NCBI GenBank assembly: GCA_028641055.1
Contig: CM054059.1
Span: 47,132,477-47,196,476, forward strand
Length of the DNA: 64,000 nucleotides
DNA from: Alopecurus myosuroides
Taxonomy: Eukaryota; Streptophyta; Magnoliopsida; Poales; Poaceae
Reading direction: 5' to 3'
Notes under the pieces: generated by a model
The model's input: the letters and a program-made list of their open reading frames with translations, nothing else
What the model was told of the DNA's origin: nothing
Database searches by the model: none
Position numbers and translations under genes: made by a program
Shown: piece after piece, positions 11,613-23,909 of the stretch
Numbering within the stretch: the first letter of the stretch is position 1
Layout: each line of letters opens with the position of its first letter

Positions 11613-13434
11613 TGTTGGAACGCGTAGAGATAAACAAAACTTTTCCTACACGATACTTCCAAGATCTAGCCGAGGTAGAAGGCCACGATGATTACCACTA
11701 GACGCGCGGTTGCGGATTATCGATGCAGCGCGTCGGGACAGTGTAGTCCCACGATCCGATCCAGCTGATCCGATCCCTCGAACGTCGAAGTGCTGAACGT
11801 ACAGCACCTCTGCCGGTATCCACACGTACGAGAAGGAGCTCCGACGGCAGACTGCTAGGTCCGGTGCGACGGCTGGACTGAGTGGGGCTAGGGTTCCCAA
11901 CGCATGGAAGTGGACTAACGTGCCCGCTAGGCAACCTGCACCCCTTTTTGTATAGCGAATGGTAGTGGGCTTGACAACACTTGTGGCCCATTCCCTCTGT
12001 GAGTCCGACTCACAAACTTAGTCCATTCCCTCTGTGAGTCCGACTCACAAACTTAGTCTATTACTGGTTCGGGTCCGACCCGACCAATGCTTGCTCCCGC
12101 TCTTAATGTTGGAACGCGTAGAGATAAACAAAACTTTTTCCTACGCGGTACTTCGGAGATCTAGCCAAGGTAGAAGGCCACGATGATTACCACTAGACGC
12201 GCGGTTGCGGGTTTTCGATGAAGCGCGTCGGGGCAGTGCAGTCCACGATCCGATCCAGCCGATCTGATCCCGCGAACGTCGAAGTACTGAACGTACAACA
12301 CCTCTGCCGGTATCCACACGTACGAGGAGGAGCTCCGACGGCGGACTGCTAGGTCCGGTGCGACGGCTGGACTGAGTGGGGCTAGGGTTCCCAACGCATG
12401 GGAGTGGACTAAGCTTGCCCGCTGGGCAACCTGCGCCCCTCTTTATATAGCGAATGGTATTGGGCTTCACAACACTTGTGGCCCATTCCCTCTGTGAGTC
12501 CGACTCACAAACTCAGTCCATTTCCGGTTCTGGTCCAACCCGACCAATACTTGCTCCCGCTCTTAAGTGTGCGACCCTGCAGGCTCATGGCGACTTGGAC
12601 ACGATTGGAGTCCAACTCCCAATCGATCAATCGGTAGCGGCTCCTAGCAGAACGTGCCGACTCCCAAGTCCCATTGAGTCGTGACGACATACCTTCCAAT
12701 GCGATATTCATCTTAGTCCCTTTTGCCTCATGATATACCTTGTCAAACTATAGGCGATTTATCGTCATCCCTTAAATAGTTTGACTCTCTTCTCGATCCG
12801 TGATATGTGATTCATCTGACTAACTCTTAGTCAACCGACACAGTTAACACTTAACTGAGTCGCGCATGGCCATGCTTCCTGAATCATATCACTCGAGAGG
12901 GCCCAGAGAATATCTCTCCATTCGGAGGGGCAAAATCCCATCTTGATTATCCACATCACGCAGTTTGCTTCTCATTCGACCCGAACTCTGCCTTTATAGC
13001 TGCCTTGTCACAGAACAGCGTTTGACAGAACCTAAGTCGGTGATCCACAACTCAGATTGTGCAACAACCTCAGGTTTAAGGATTACATTGATTGAGACAT
13101 GCAAATGACGACGTGCTCGTTGCATCTCAATATGGGTCAGTCCGACTTGCTAAACTCTTTAGCCAAGTCCGTGAACGTTGGAATGGCATCACCATGCCCA
13201 TGACAAGTGGAACCATGTCATCAGCCAACAGTCACATTAGTCTAGGGTGTGTGTCCAGCACAACCTTAACGACCAAGGACAATTAGTATAAACAACATGA
13301 ATACATAGTTCCACAATCGAATCACATATTCAATGACATATATCAGATGTTCAAACCAAAGGACAACTTAATAACTTTATGAATACATTGGGAATTACAT
13401 CATCCATGATTGCCTCTAGGGCATATTCCCAACA
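11613..13434 (-). repeat. 3' LTR with duplicated terminal segment
   Basis: 1822 bp on the minus sense strand. Bases 12107-13434 are a full-length LTR equivalent (1328 bp), and 11613-12106 repeats its last 494 bp, so two copies of the CGCGTTCCAACA terminus are present. The outer copy keeps a 34-bp duplication (CTGTGAGTCCGACTCAC region) also present in the 5' LTR. The inner copy lacks it and is more diverged. Confidence 0.9.
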
Positions 13435-13469
13435 GTCTCCTACTTGCACTAGAGTCAATCATCTTGACA

Positions 13470-16400
13470 TCATATGCCTAGGCATCTAATGCCCATACCT
13501 CTCGTGTGCGCCTCATGCTTAGGCTGTGGTAGCGCCTTTATCAACGGATCTGCAATGTTTGCATCCGTGTGTACTTTGCATAACTTGATATCACCTTGTT
13601 CGACAAACTGACGAATGAGGTGGTACCGCATGAGTATATGTTTGTTCTTCTGGTGTTGTCTAGGTTCCTTGGCTTGTGCGATAGCACCATTGTTGTCACA
13701 ATATACGTCCAAAGGATTGGACGCGCCCTGAACCACACCAAGATCTATCAGGAGGTTCCTGATCCAAACAGCTTCCTTTGCCGCCTCTGAGGCAACAATA
13801 TACTCAGCCTCTGTTGTAGATGCAGACACCGTATCTTGCTTGGAACTCTTCCAGCTCACAACCCCTCCATTCATTACGAACACGTATCCAGATTGTCAAC
13901 GAGAATCATCTGAGTCGGTGAGATAACTTGCATCAGTGTAACCCTTTACACCGAATTCCTCATCACCTCCATAAACTAGGAATATTTCCTTAGTCCTTCT
14001 CAAGTACTTAAGGATGTTTTTAACCGCTGTCCAGTGGGCTTCTCCAGGGTCAGCCTGGTATCTGCTCGTAACACTTAGAGCACAGGAAACATCTGGCCTA
14101 GTACAAATCATGGCATACATGATGGATCTGATTGCCGAAGCATACGGAATCACACTCATCCGACTTCGCTCATCAGTCGTCGAAGGACACTGAGTCTTGC
14201 TAAGTTTTATACCATGGGACATCGGCAAGAATCCCTTCTTGGACTCTTCCATTTTGAATTTCTTCAAAACTTTATCCAGATATGTACTCTGACTCAATCC
14301 AATGAGCCGCCTTGATCTATCTCTATAGATCTTGATTCCTAATATGTAAGTCGCCTCACCCAAATCCTTCATTGAGAAGCTCCTTTCCAATGACTTTTTG
14401 GTTTCTTGCAACATCATGACATCATTTCCAATCAGTAATATGTCGTCCACATATAAGATTAGAAAATTTACTTTGCTCCCACTAAACTTCTTGTATAAAC
14501 AAGAATCATGATCGCTCTTGATGAAGCCAAACGATTTGACTACCTCATCAAAGCGAATGTTCCAACTCCGAGATGCTTGCTTCAACCCATAAATGGATTT
14601 CTGAAGCTTGCATACCTTGTCAGCGTTAGCTGCATCGACAAAACCTTCGGGCTGTATCATATACACGTCCTCAGTTAAATTTCCATTAAGGAAAGCCGTC
14701 TTGACATCCATCTGCCATATCTCATAGTCGAAATAGGCTGCTATGACTAACATGATCCGAACTAATTTAAGCATCGCTACGGGCGAGAAGGTCTCGTCGT
14801 AGTCAACTCCTTGAACCTGTCGGAACCCCTTCGCGACAAGTCGTGCTTTATAGACGGAATTATTTCCATCCATATCAATTTTCTTCTTAAAGACCCATTT
14901 GCACTCGATGGGTCTTGCACCGCCAGGCAGATCAACCAAATTTCAAACTTGGTTTTCATCCATGGACTTTAACTCGGATCACATGGCTCCAAGCCATGAC
15001 TCGGAATCAGATCCCACCATCGCTTTCGAATAAGTTGCCGGCTCATTACTGTCTAACAGTAAAACATCACGAGCATTTTGTAATCTGGCAGATCTCCGTG
15101 GTTCAGGTGCTGTTACCGGTGTAGGTACCACGACCGGCTCAGCCTCCAAGGCGTTCGCCGACTCGCCCCTAGCCGGTTCCACTCGAATTTCTTCGAGTTG
15201 CATTGTGCTCCCACTGACTTCTCGACCGAGAAACTCTTTCTCAAGGAAGACACCATTCCGAGCGACAAACACTTTGCCCTCATCCCGATTGTAGAAGTAG
15301 TACCCCAAGGTTTCCCTCGGATACCCCACGAAAATACACTTATCCGACTTGGGCGTGAACTTGTCCGACTGAAGTCGCTTGACAAATGCATCACAACCCC
15401 AAATCTTAAGAAAAGACAAACTTGGCCTTTTGCCAGTCCACATCTCATGCGGTGTCTTCTCCACTGACTTTGATGGTACTCTGTTTAGTGTGACCGCTGC
15501 AGTTTCTAGACAATAACCCCAAAATGATAAAGGTAGATCTGTCCGACTCATCATTGATCGTACCATGTCCAACAGGGTCCGATTTCTCCGTTCCGATACA
15601 CCGTTTCTCTGCGGTGTACCCGGCGGAGTGAGTTGAGGAACTATTCCACAACTCTTTAGATGGTCATCAAACTCATGGCTCATCTACTCGCCTCCACGGT
15701 CCGACCGTAGAAACTTTATTTTCTTGCCGAGTTGATTCTGTACCTCACTTTGGAATTCCTTGACCTTTTCAACGGCTTCCGACTTGTGTTTCATTAAGTA
15801 GATATATCCATACATACTCAAATCATCAGTGAAGGTAACGAAGTACTCATAACCACCTCTGGTTGTCGTGCTCATTGGACCACATACATCACTATGTATT
15901 AGTTCCAACAAGTCGGACGCCCTTTCACAACTCCTTGCAAAAGGTGTCTTGGTCATTTTGCCTAGTAGGAATGATTCGCATGTCTCGAATGACTCTAAGT
16001 CGAACGAAGTTAGAAGTCCATCATCATGGAGATTCTTCATGCGTTTCCAACTTATATGACCAAGCCGACAGTGCCAAAAGTAAGTCATATCCAGATCATT
16101 TGGTTTCAACCTTTTAACATTTATGTTATAGACTGATTCACTATCAAGATTCAAAATAAATAACCCGTTCTGAACGGGTGCAAAGCCATGAAACATATCT
16201 TTCAAATATAAAGAACAACCATTATTCTTAATATTCGACTCATAACCTTGTCTCATCAAACATGAGGCGGAAATAATGTTTCGACTAAGCGCTGGAACAT
16301 AATAACAATTATTCAGTTCCAATAAAAATCCTGAAGGTAAATGAAGTTGCATCGTGCCGACTTCCAACGCGGCTACTCTCGCCTTGTTGCCGACCCGAAT

Positions 16401-17435
16401 ATCAACCTCTCCTCTTGCCACGCTCCTAGTTCTTACCAGTCCCTGCAACGAGTTGCATATGTGAATAACTGATCCGGTATCATATACCCAAGAACTATTA
16501 GGCGCATCAGCAAGATAATTGTCTATAACATTGCACACAAGCGTACCTGAGTTGGAAGTCACACCTCCACTCTTGGCTCTGTCAGCCAAATACTTGGTGC
16601 AGTTCCTCTTCCAGTGGCCATCCTGCTTGCAATAGAAGCAGTTGGCTCCGGCTGTAGGAGATGGCTTAGTCTTTGAGAAAGCACTCTGGACAGGGCCATG
16701 GGCGCTACCTCCTGACTTATCCTTATTCTTCTTAGTCCAAGAACTCTTCTTGAACTTAGCCTTATTCTGCACCATCAACACTTGACTGGCGCCTTTCTTG
16801 AGATCAGGCTCTGCCGTTTTGAGCATCCCATGTAATTCAGTGATCTTCTTATCCATACCATGCATGTGGTAGTTCGAAATGAACGGACCATATGCACTAG
16901 GAAGAGAGTTCAGAATTATATCAGTAGCGAACTCTTCGTTAATTGGGAAGCCCAGCCGATCCAGAGACTGTATGTAACCAACCATCTTGATTACATGCGG
17001 ACTCAGTGGATCGTCGTCTTTGAGCTTACAGCCCAGCAAAGCTTGAGATACTTAATACCTCTCGGTCTTTGCCTGAGCCTGGAACATACTTTTGAGGCTT
17101 TCGATCATATCGTAGGCCTCAACATTCTCGAACTGCTGCTGCAAGTCCGGTTCCATGTGTGCAAGCATAAGACATCTAATTTCCTTAGACTCATCTCTAG
17201 TCTTACGGTAGGCATTTATGACAGCGACAGTCACATCGTCATCAGCCTCTTCTGGAAGTGGAGTTTCTAGAACATGTTCTTTCTTGTCATGCTTGAGGAC
17301 TATCCTCAGATTACGGTACCAGTTGGTAAAATTAGTTCCATTCAGTTTATCTTTCTCTAGGATTGACCTCAACGCAGAAGTGGACAACTGAGGAAGGTTG
17401 CTAGGTGCCATTGATCTACAACAGAAAATATGCAA
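13470..17435 (-). pseudogene. Copia gag-pol polyprotein, one frame with five nonsense codons
   Basis: About 1,320 codons in a single frame from 17435 to 13470, with no frameshift. In order there are: a gag opening (LNGTNFTNWYRNLRIVL); a zinc knuckle CFYCKQDGHWKRNC near 16640-16600; an aspartic protease site VYDTGS; an integrase HHCC region in which the last cysteine reads as phenylalanine (CESF); an integrase core with TFTDD, RSDRGGE and NGVSERRNRT; an RT with QMDVKTAFLNG and YVDDILLIG; and an RNase H with STTEAEY. In-frame stops are TAA at 17052, TAG at 15684, TGA at 14979 and 14943, and TGA at 13896. A likely initiator is the ATG of MAPSNLPQ, nine codons into the frame. It would have supplied all enzymes for copying and insertion, and it is now non-functional. 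Confidence 0.95.
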
Positions 17436-18695
17436 AACACTTAAGACATGTATTCATAAAAGAGCAGGCATATTAAACGTTTTAATACTTATGCTCCCAC
17501 TAGAACCAACACCCCTCCGATGGTTGCTAAGTGATTCAAGATCCTAAATAAGCAAGCCGACTAGTGAGCTTTAGCATCACCGCTAGCTGTCAAGTGATCT
17601 AGGTAGGCAACACCTTGCCAATCGTATCCAATACGACTCCTGTTAGTTGGGTGGCATCACATGCCCCGGCTACCAACCTTCCTCGCCCCGAGCCCCACAA
17701 CCGTTGTGATGGACTCGTCTAGATTACCAAGTGCTTCCGCTTGTAAGAGTCCGACTCAAACCCACCTAACCGGAAAGAATTGGTAGCACCTCAATTTTAT
17801 GAGCCCACTACCAAGAATGTCCGACTTGTGATGGTGCAGCACTGGCGGGGCGACCGACTAGACCTTCTTTGAGGGATTAAGATCTACCAACTATCTAAAT
17901 AGAGGTAAATAGAGACATAACAATAACATAAATAAAGCAATTATAATGTGAAATGGTATGGCTCTCTTCATGGTGATCTCCATCTCCACGAAGCTTGTAA
18001 GTCGACTCGTGCCAACTCTTGTCACGTGCCATCTTACTCCATGTAGCCGACTTGTACATCGACTTGCATGTCACCGGTTCTCCAACAAGCTACACTAGCT
18101 AGTAAATCAAAGATTACATAGAGAATCCGACACGCATGCCGGTATATAATAAAATGACAGCACCTAGGCTCCAGCCGTACCTACCGGCGTTGTGAAACTC
18201 GCAACGACATCTAAGGTGCTACGACAGGGCGAAGCCGGCGGTCCTGCTAGCCGGATAGCGGGCGGGGATCGAAGGGGTAGCGCCCCTCGCGGGGCGGGCA
18301 GCGCCCGACGATTTCGGAAAACGCAGATCTCATCTGCATTCGGAACATGGATTTCTTCATCGGATAAAACGATTTTACCCAAATCTGATCCGTATTCCGA
18401 TTCGATCAAACTCTTTGATCTTCGATCACCGCAACTGGATTTATGTGTCACGGTATACCCCGATGGCGGAAACCGACCGGTAGGGGTAAGTTTTTTCATG
18501 ACCTTAGCAGTATGATCAAGGAAACCAGATCAACCATTATCCCCGAGTACGATTGATCCAATCAACCTTGTACAAAACCGATCTATCTCATAGACCGACC
18601 ACCAAAACAGCAATTAGATCACATCTAACGCTAACTACATATCACATATGTACGGATCTCGGGCCTAATATCAGAAGCTACCACTCTTATACCAC
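17436..18695 (-). other. Leader of nested Angela/BARE-like copia
   Basis: 1.26 kb between PBS and gag on the minus sense strand. It holds no long frame, and a short GC-rich patch lies at about 18190-18320. Leaders of this length are usual in this group. Confidence 0.75.
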
Positions 18696-20057
18696 TGTTG
18701 GAACGCGTAGAGAGAAACAAAACTTTTCCTACGCGGTACTTCCAAGATCTAGCCGAGGTAGAAGGCCACGATGATTACCACTAGACGCGCGGTTGCGGAT
18801 TATCGATGCAGCGCGTCGAGGCAGTGTAGTACCACGATCCGATCCAGCCGATCCGATCCCTCGAACGTCGAAGTGCTGAACGTACAGCACCTCTGCCGGT
18901 ATCCACACGTACGAGAAGGAGCTCCGACGGCAGACTGCTAGGTCCGGTGCGACGGCTGGACTGAGTGGGGCTAGGGTTCCCAACGCATGGAAGTGGACTA
19001 ACGTTCCCGCTGGGCAACCTGCGCACCTCTTTATATAGCGAATAGTAGTGGGCTTGACAACACTTGTGGCCCATTCCCTCTGTGAGTCCGACTCACAAAC
19101 TTAGTCCATTCCCTCTGTGAGTCCGACTCACAAACTTAGTCCATTACTGGTTCGGTTCCGACCCGACCAATGCTTGCTCCCGCTCTTAAGTGTGCGACCC
19201 TACAGGCTCATGGCGACTTGGACACGATTGGAGTCTGATTCTCAATCGATCAATCGGTAGCGGCTCCTAGCAGAACGTGCCGACTCCCAAGTCCCATTGA
19301 GTCATGACGACATACCTTTCAATGTGACATTCATCTTAGTCCCTTTTGCCTCACGATATACCTTGTCGAACTATAGGCGATTTATCGTCATCCCTTTAAT
19401 AGTTCAACTCTCTTCTCGATCCGTGATATGTGATTCATCTGACTGACTCTTCGTCAACAGACACAGTTAACACTTAACTGAGTCGCGCATGGCCATGCTT
19501 CCTGAATCATATCACTCGAGAGGGCCCAGAGAATATCTCTCCATTCGGAGGGGCAAAATCCCATCTTGATTATCCACATCACGCAGCTTGCTTCTCATTC
19601 GACCCGAACTCTGCCTTTATAGTTGCCTTGTCACAGAACAACGTTTGACAGAACCTAAGTCGGTGATCCACAACTCGGATTGTGCGACAACCTCAGGTCT
19701 AAGGATTACGTTGATTGAGACATGCAAATGACGACTTGCTTGTTGCATCTCAATGTGGGTCAGTCCGAATCGCTAAAATCTTTAGCCAAGTCCATGATCG
19801 TAGGAATGGCATCACCATGCCCATGACAAGTGGAACCATGTCATCAGCCAACACTCACATTAGTCTAGGGTGTGTGTCCAGCACAACCTTAATGACTAAG
19901 GAAAATCTAGTATGAACAACATGAATATATAGTTCCACAATCGAATCACATATTCAATGACATATATCAGATGTTCAAAATAAGGACAACTTAGTAACTT
20001 TATGAATACATTGGGAATTACATCATCCATGATTGCCTCTAGGACATATTCCCAACA
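18696..20057 (-). repeat. 5' LTR of nested Angela/BARE-like copia
   Basis: 1362 bp, TG..CA on the sense strand. It is longer than the inner 3' LTR equivalent by exactly the 34-bp duplication. Confidence 0.94.
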
Positions 20058-20062
20058 TCCAG

Positions 20063-20653
20063 GTGGCTGAGGCGCAGGATAAGGTTCTGAAAAAGAACTT
20101 CACCTCGCAGCCTTTCGGAGGGGGCCCAAGCCAGGAAGCTTATGCCGGAGCCTACAAAGTGCGCCAGCCAAAGTTCAAGCAGCTCGACAGAAAAGTCAAA
20201 GGTAAGAAGGGACCTAACCACCCCCACCCGGCCAAGGAGCAAAAGGCGGGTAAGGGGGAGGTGAGGCCCCAAGACTGCTTTCGCTGCGGATCGAAGCGTC
20301 ACTTCTCCAGGCAGTGTCGTCCTCCTAAGCACGTCGTGGGCGCCTTCAAGGCCAAGAGAGCGCATGAGGCGCACCTTGTCCAGATGGAGGCATCACCGGC
20401 GCACGCTGCGGCGCCTGTGATGATCCCCACGCCCCCCGCCGCGCCCGTGGTGGCGCACACTGGGGCACCTGTGGAGGCACACGTGGCGGTTCCCACGAAC
20501 GCCACTGTGTCCATGGAGGTTGAGCACAATGTGCCCCCTCCAATGCCACAGTTGGACATCACCGCTGCCGCCACCATGATAGCCACTGAGGAGAAGCTTA
20601 GCGATATGGAGATCTCGGGTGAGCTGGATGGTTACCTTGCGGACTCCATCTGA
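20063..20653 (+). pseudogene. Copia gag, C-terminal part with zinc knuckle (second copia)
   Basis: This continues the gag frame broken at 11612. It reads through a basic linker (KVKGKKGPNHPHPAK) and a CCHC zinc knuckle CFRCGSKRHFSRQC (about 20275-20317), which binds RNA during packaging. An alanine- and proline-rich segment follows, then a short acidic tail ending at TGA 20651-20653. This part has no internal stop. The pol frame does not follow directly: an AT-rich stretch of about 255 bases with stops in all relevant frames separates gag from protease. The gag tail therefore ends as a separate protein. Confidence 0.9.
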
Positions 20654-20908
20654 ACTCCGCCCATTTATTCATGATTTTTATGGCAATAATTTGATACAAT
20701 TCATTCGATTTGGTTGTAACCTCTATGAGAGCAACATTATTTGTTTCCTTAAACATTTATCGGCGCTTGGATGACTTCGTCATCATTCATTTATTCCATT
20801 ATTTTAAATAGAGATAATTATGTTATGTTCTCAAATATTTGCATGTTTAATTATTATTACTATAGCATCTTCCTCGCTCACGTTTAATAATTAGACACTA
20901 TATTTTAG
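20654..20908 (+). other. AT-rich gag-pol spacer with acceptor-like end
   Basis: Non-coding, T-rich, and ending TATTTTAG at 20901-20908, immediately before the protease frame. It resembles the 3' end of a plant intron. No matching donor could be fixed: an AAAG/GTAAGA site at 20202 is a good consensus match but gives the wrong phase for the pol frame. Confidence 0.5.
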
Positions 20909-21334
20909 AACACGTGTGGCGCCCGAATGGAGGAAACGTGCCTTGCCGATAGCGGTACCACCAGTACCATTTTGAGAGATATAAAGTATTTTGAGTCCAT
21001 CAAGAAAATTCCAGGGAGTATTACGACGATCGCCGGCTGCGGTCCTCATATAGTTGGCTCCGGACGAGCCACTATAACACTCCCCATGGGAACAACTTTG
21101 ATCATTAATGATGCATTGTTGTACCCGGAAGCGACTCGTACTCTCTTGAGTTTCAAAGACATTTGTGTTAATGGGTTCCACATTGAGACCCATGATGATG
21201 ACACCGGTAAGGAGTACCTACTCATCACGAAACACGATGAAAATGGTAAACATGTTGTCGAAAGGCTTCCTGCATTCGCTATAGGGTTGTATTACACTAA
21301 GATAGTAGCACCGGCCCATGTACACTACCCTTAA
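20909..21334 (+). pseudogene. Copia protease region (second copia)
   Basis: Protease part of pol. The catalytic motif appears as CLADSGTTST (D-S-G form of the aspartic protease site), followed by RDIKYFESI, AGCGPHIVGSGRATI and LLSFKDICVNGFHIET, blocks typical of the plant copia lineage in which this protease precedes a WHDRLGHPG integrase. The frame ends at 21334, and the integrase that should be fused to it is in another frame starting around 21318. A frameshift in the short overlap therefore breaks pol. The protease would process the gag and pol precursors inside the particle. Confidence 0.85.
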
Positions 21335-23138
21335 AACTGTTTTTAGAAGATCTGAACTATTTTGCCTTTGGCACGATAGGTTAGGCCATCCCGGTCTTAC
21401 GATGATGAGAAATATAATTAACAACTCTAATGGTCATAATGTTAATATGAAAAATTTCCCGAATCCTGATGATTTCGTGTGCTCCGCATGCGCTAAGGGG
21501 AAATTAATCATTAGACCATCACCCCTAAAGGTGAAGGATGAAATCCCCGCGTTCTTGGAACATATCCAAGGGGAGATATGCGGTCCTATTCAGCCCCTTT
21601 CGGGTCTGTTTAGATACTTCATGGTGCTCATTGATGCTTCCTCTAAATGGTCCAATGTTAGCCTGCTGTCAACAAGGAACCATGCTTTTGCAAAATTGAT
21701 CTCTCAGATCAAACAAATGAGGAATAAATTCCCTGATCATCGTATTAAGTCTATTCGAATGGACAACGTGGGTGAATTTACTTCAAAGGCGTTCGATGAT
21801 TATTGCATGGCAACAGGAATCAAACTTGACCACTCTGTACCGCACGTCCACACGCAAAATGGACTTGCGGAGGCATTGATTAAAAGAATTAAATTCATTG
21901 CCAGACTGCTCCTTCAGGGTTGTAATTTACCAACTACATGTTGGGGTCACGCGGTGTTACACGCTGCAAATCTCATCAACTTTCGACCATCGGCCTACAA
22001 CATCCATTCTCCTATGCAGCTTGCGCAAGGGTCGGCACCGAAAATTTCCCACCTTCGTAGGTTCGGTTGCCAGGTATATGTACCAATACCACCTCCTCAG
22101 CGATCAACAATGGGACCGCTCCGTAAGTCGGGGGTATATGTTGGTTATGAGACTGTGTCCATAATTAGGTTTCTGGACCCCGCGACAGGTGACTGTCATA
22201 CGGCTCATTTCGCTAATTGCATTTTTGACGAGGATCTTTTCCCGACTTTAGGGGGAGATAATCAACCCCTTGATGATAAAAGTCGAGAACTTACGTGGCA
22301 AGCCACGGGGATCCACGCTCATGACCAACGCACTGCTGAGTCTAATAGAGAAGTTCAAAAGATAATAGATTTGCACTCGTTGGCGAATCAACCGCCTGAT
22401 CACTTTAGTGACTTAAAGACTGTGACAGAGTCGCATGTGCCTGCGCGCAATGCACCGGAAAGGGTTGAAATACCAAAGAGAAATCATGGTACACCCGCTC
22501 CTGTTCTTAGGCCTAAGAGGACGAGGAATCCGGTTTCTCAAAGCCCAAGTACCCGGGGACGCCCGAAGAAAAAGGATAAGAGAGATTTATCGCAGTCTAC
22601 CCCTGCAAAGGGGAGCCAGTTGAGACCTGGCACAAGTACGGACGTTTCAGTGCACGAAATTCCGGACTTGAATTTTCCTACTTCGGAAATACCCAGCGAA
22701 GATGTGTGCGCACACATCGGAGCGGGAAAGCTAAAGGACCTTGCTCCCGGAATGGGAAATCCGGTGGAGGAAGGGAATGTGGCTGATGCACTCCATGACG
22801 AAATGGCCATTAATTATATTAATTCGGGCGAGTCAATTAATCGAGCTATGGCAAATGTCGACATTTATTTTGCCAAGAAAATTGCCTCAATCATAGATCT
22901 TGACCCAGAGCCTAACACTCTCGCTGATTGTAAGCAAAGGTCGGATTGGAAATATTGGAAGAAGGCAATAACTGCTGAGTTATTTTCTCTCAACAAAAGA
23001 GAGATGTTTGGACCTGTTTGTCTAACTCCTCCACATGTGTGCCCCGTTGGCCACAAATGGGTCTTTGTTCGAAAGAGGAACGAAAATAACGAGGTAGTAA
23101 GGCACAAAGCAAGGCTCGTTGCTCAAGGTTTCTCCTAG
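21318..23138 (+). pseudogene. Copia integrase and start of RT (second copia)
   Basis: 606 codons. The integrase zinc-binding region reads LWHDRLGHPG followed by CSACAKGK (H..H..C..C all present). The catalytic core follows: LIDASSKW, IRMDNVGEF and NGLAEALIKR supply the D, D and E residues. A long low-conservation linker with basic patches comes next, and then the beginning of RT (WKYWKKAITAEL, HKWVFVRKRN, HKARLVAQGF). The frame ends at TAG 23136. RT resumes in the same frame at 23139, so the stop is a point mutation. Integrase would insert the cDNA in the nucleus. Confidence 0.9.
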
Positions 23139-23838
23139 CGACCAGGTGTCGACTTCGAGGAAACTTACTCCCCAGTCATGGATGGAATTACCTTTAGATA
23201 CTTGATCTCAATGGCAGTAAAATTGGACTTGACAATGAAACTCATGGATGTTGTCACCGCTTACCTTTATGATAATTTGGATTCGGACATATACATAAAG
23301 GTACCCGAAGGTATCCCTGTTCCGAACCAAGATAGAGCTAACAGTGTTCAGCTTAAGAAGTCACTGTATGGACTTTAACAGTCAGGTAGGATGTGGTATA
23401 ATCGTTTAAGCGATTTCCTTCATCAGAAGGGCTACACGAGCAATGAAGATTGCCCATGTGTTTTTATACGGAGATCACAAGATGGTTTCTGTATTATCTC
23501 GGTGTACGTGGACGATTTGAATATAATCGGTACACCTGAGAATATTGAGGAAGCGAGTTCCTATCTGATGTCGGAATTCGAAATGAAAGACTTAGGCAAA
23601 ACCAAGTTCTGCCTAGGTTTGCAACTTGAGCATTCGCCTGCTGGGATCTTAGTGCACCAGTGTGCCTACACCCAAAAGGTGTTGGAAAGATTTGGATTTG
23701 ATAAGGCATACCCTTCTAAGACCCCGATGATCGGGAGATCTTTACAGCAAGATAAGGACCCGTTCAGGCCTAAGGAAGAGGGGGAGGAAATTCTGGGACC
23801 AGAATTCCCCTACTTGAGTGCAGTTGGCGCACTCCGTC
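23139..23838 (+). pseudogene. Copia RT catalytic part, truncated (second copia)
   Basis: RT continues in the same frame with MDVVTAYLYD (first catalytic aspartate region), a TAA stop at 23376-23378 in place of a codon within the LYGL-QSGRMW block, and then VYVDDLNIIG with the catalytic Asp pair. It proceeds through MKDLGKTKFCLG and YLSAVGAL, where similarity to copia stops at about 23838. The remaining domain, RNase H and 3' LTR are gone. The next roughly 70 bases match neither this element nor, clearly, the one beyond. Confidence 0.88.
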
Positions 23839-23909
23839 ATACTTTCTTTGATTTCGGTCATATGACTTGTACACCCACTATCAAGTATTCATTTGCACCA
23901 CCGAAAGCA

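Larger units (their letters stand above)
11613..20057 (-). mobile_element. Nested copia retrotransposon, Angela/BARE-like, nearly complete
   Basis: A full LTR retrotransposon in minus orientation inside gag of the second copia, flanked by TCCAG (11608-11612 and 20058-20062). On the sense strand the LTRs begin TGTTGGGAATATGCCC and end CGCGTTCCAACA, much like the TGTTGG..TATGCCCTAGAGGCAAT starts of the Triticeae BARE/WIS/Angela group. The 5' LTR is 18696-20057 (1362 bp). The 3' LTR is 11613-13434 (1822 bp), which contains an extra 494-bp terminal segment. The PBS TGGTATAAGAGTGG (18694 down to 18681) has one mismatch to the initiator-Met site. One polyprotein frame fills 17435-13470 in the order gag, protease, integrase, RT, RNase H. 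Confidence 0.95.
9455..23838 (+). mobile_element. Second copia element, 3'-truncated, interrupted by 11613-20057
   Basis: A + strand Ty1-copia element: a short putative LTR (about 9455-9715), a long leader, gag, protease, integrase and part of RT, in canonical copia order. It is split in gag by the minus-strand copia 11613-20057, which left TCCAG on both sides. RT homology stops just after the SAVGAL block near 23838, so the rest of RT, RNase H and the 3' LTR are missing. Stops at 11343, 11511, 11586, 23136 and 23376, plus one frameshift between protease and integrase, make it inactive. The adjoining sequence belongs to an oppositely oriented, equally truncated copia. Confidence 0.85.

Noticed and set aside
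20202..20908. Intron joining gag at the GTAAGA donor 20202 to pol at 20909
   Set aside because: The donor consensus is good, but the join would shift the pol frame, so this particular pairing is not supported.
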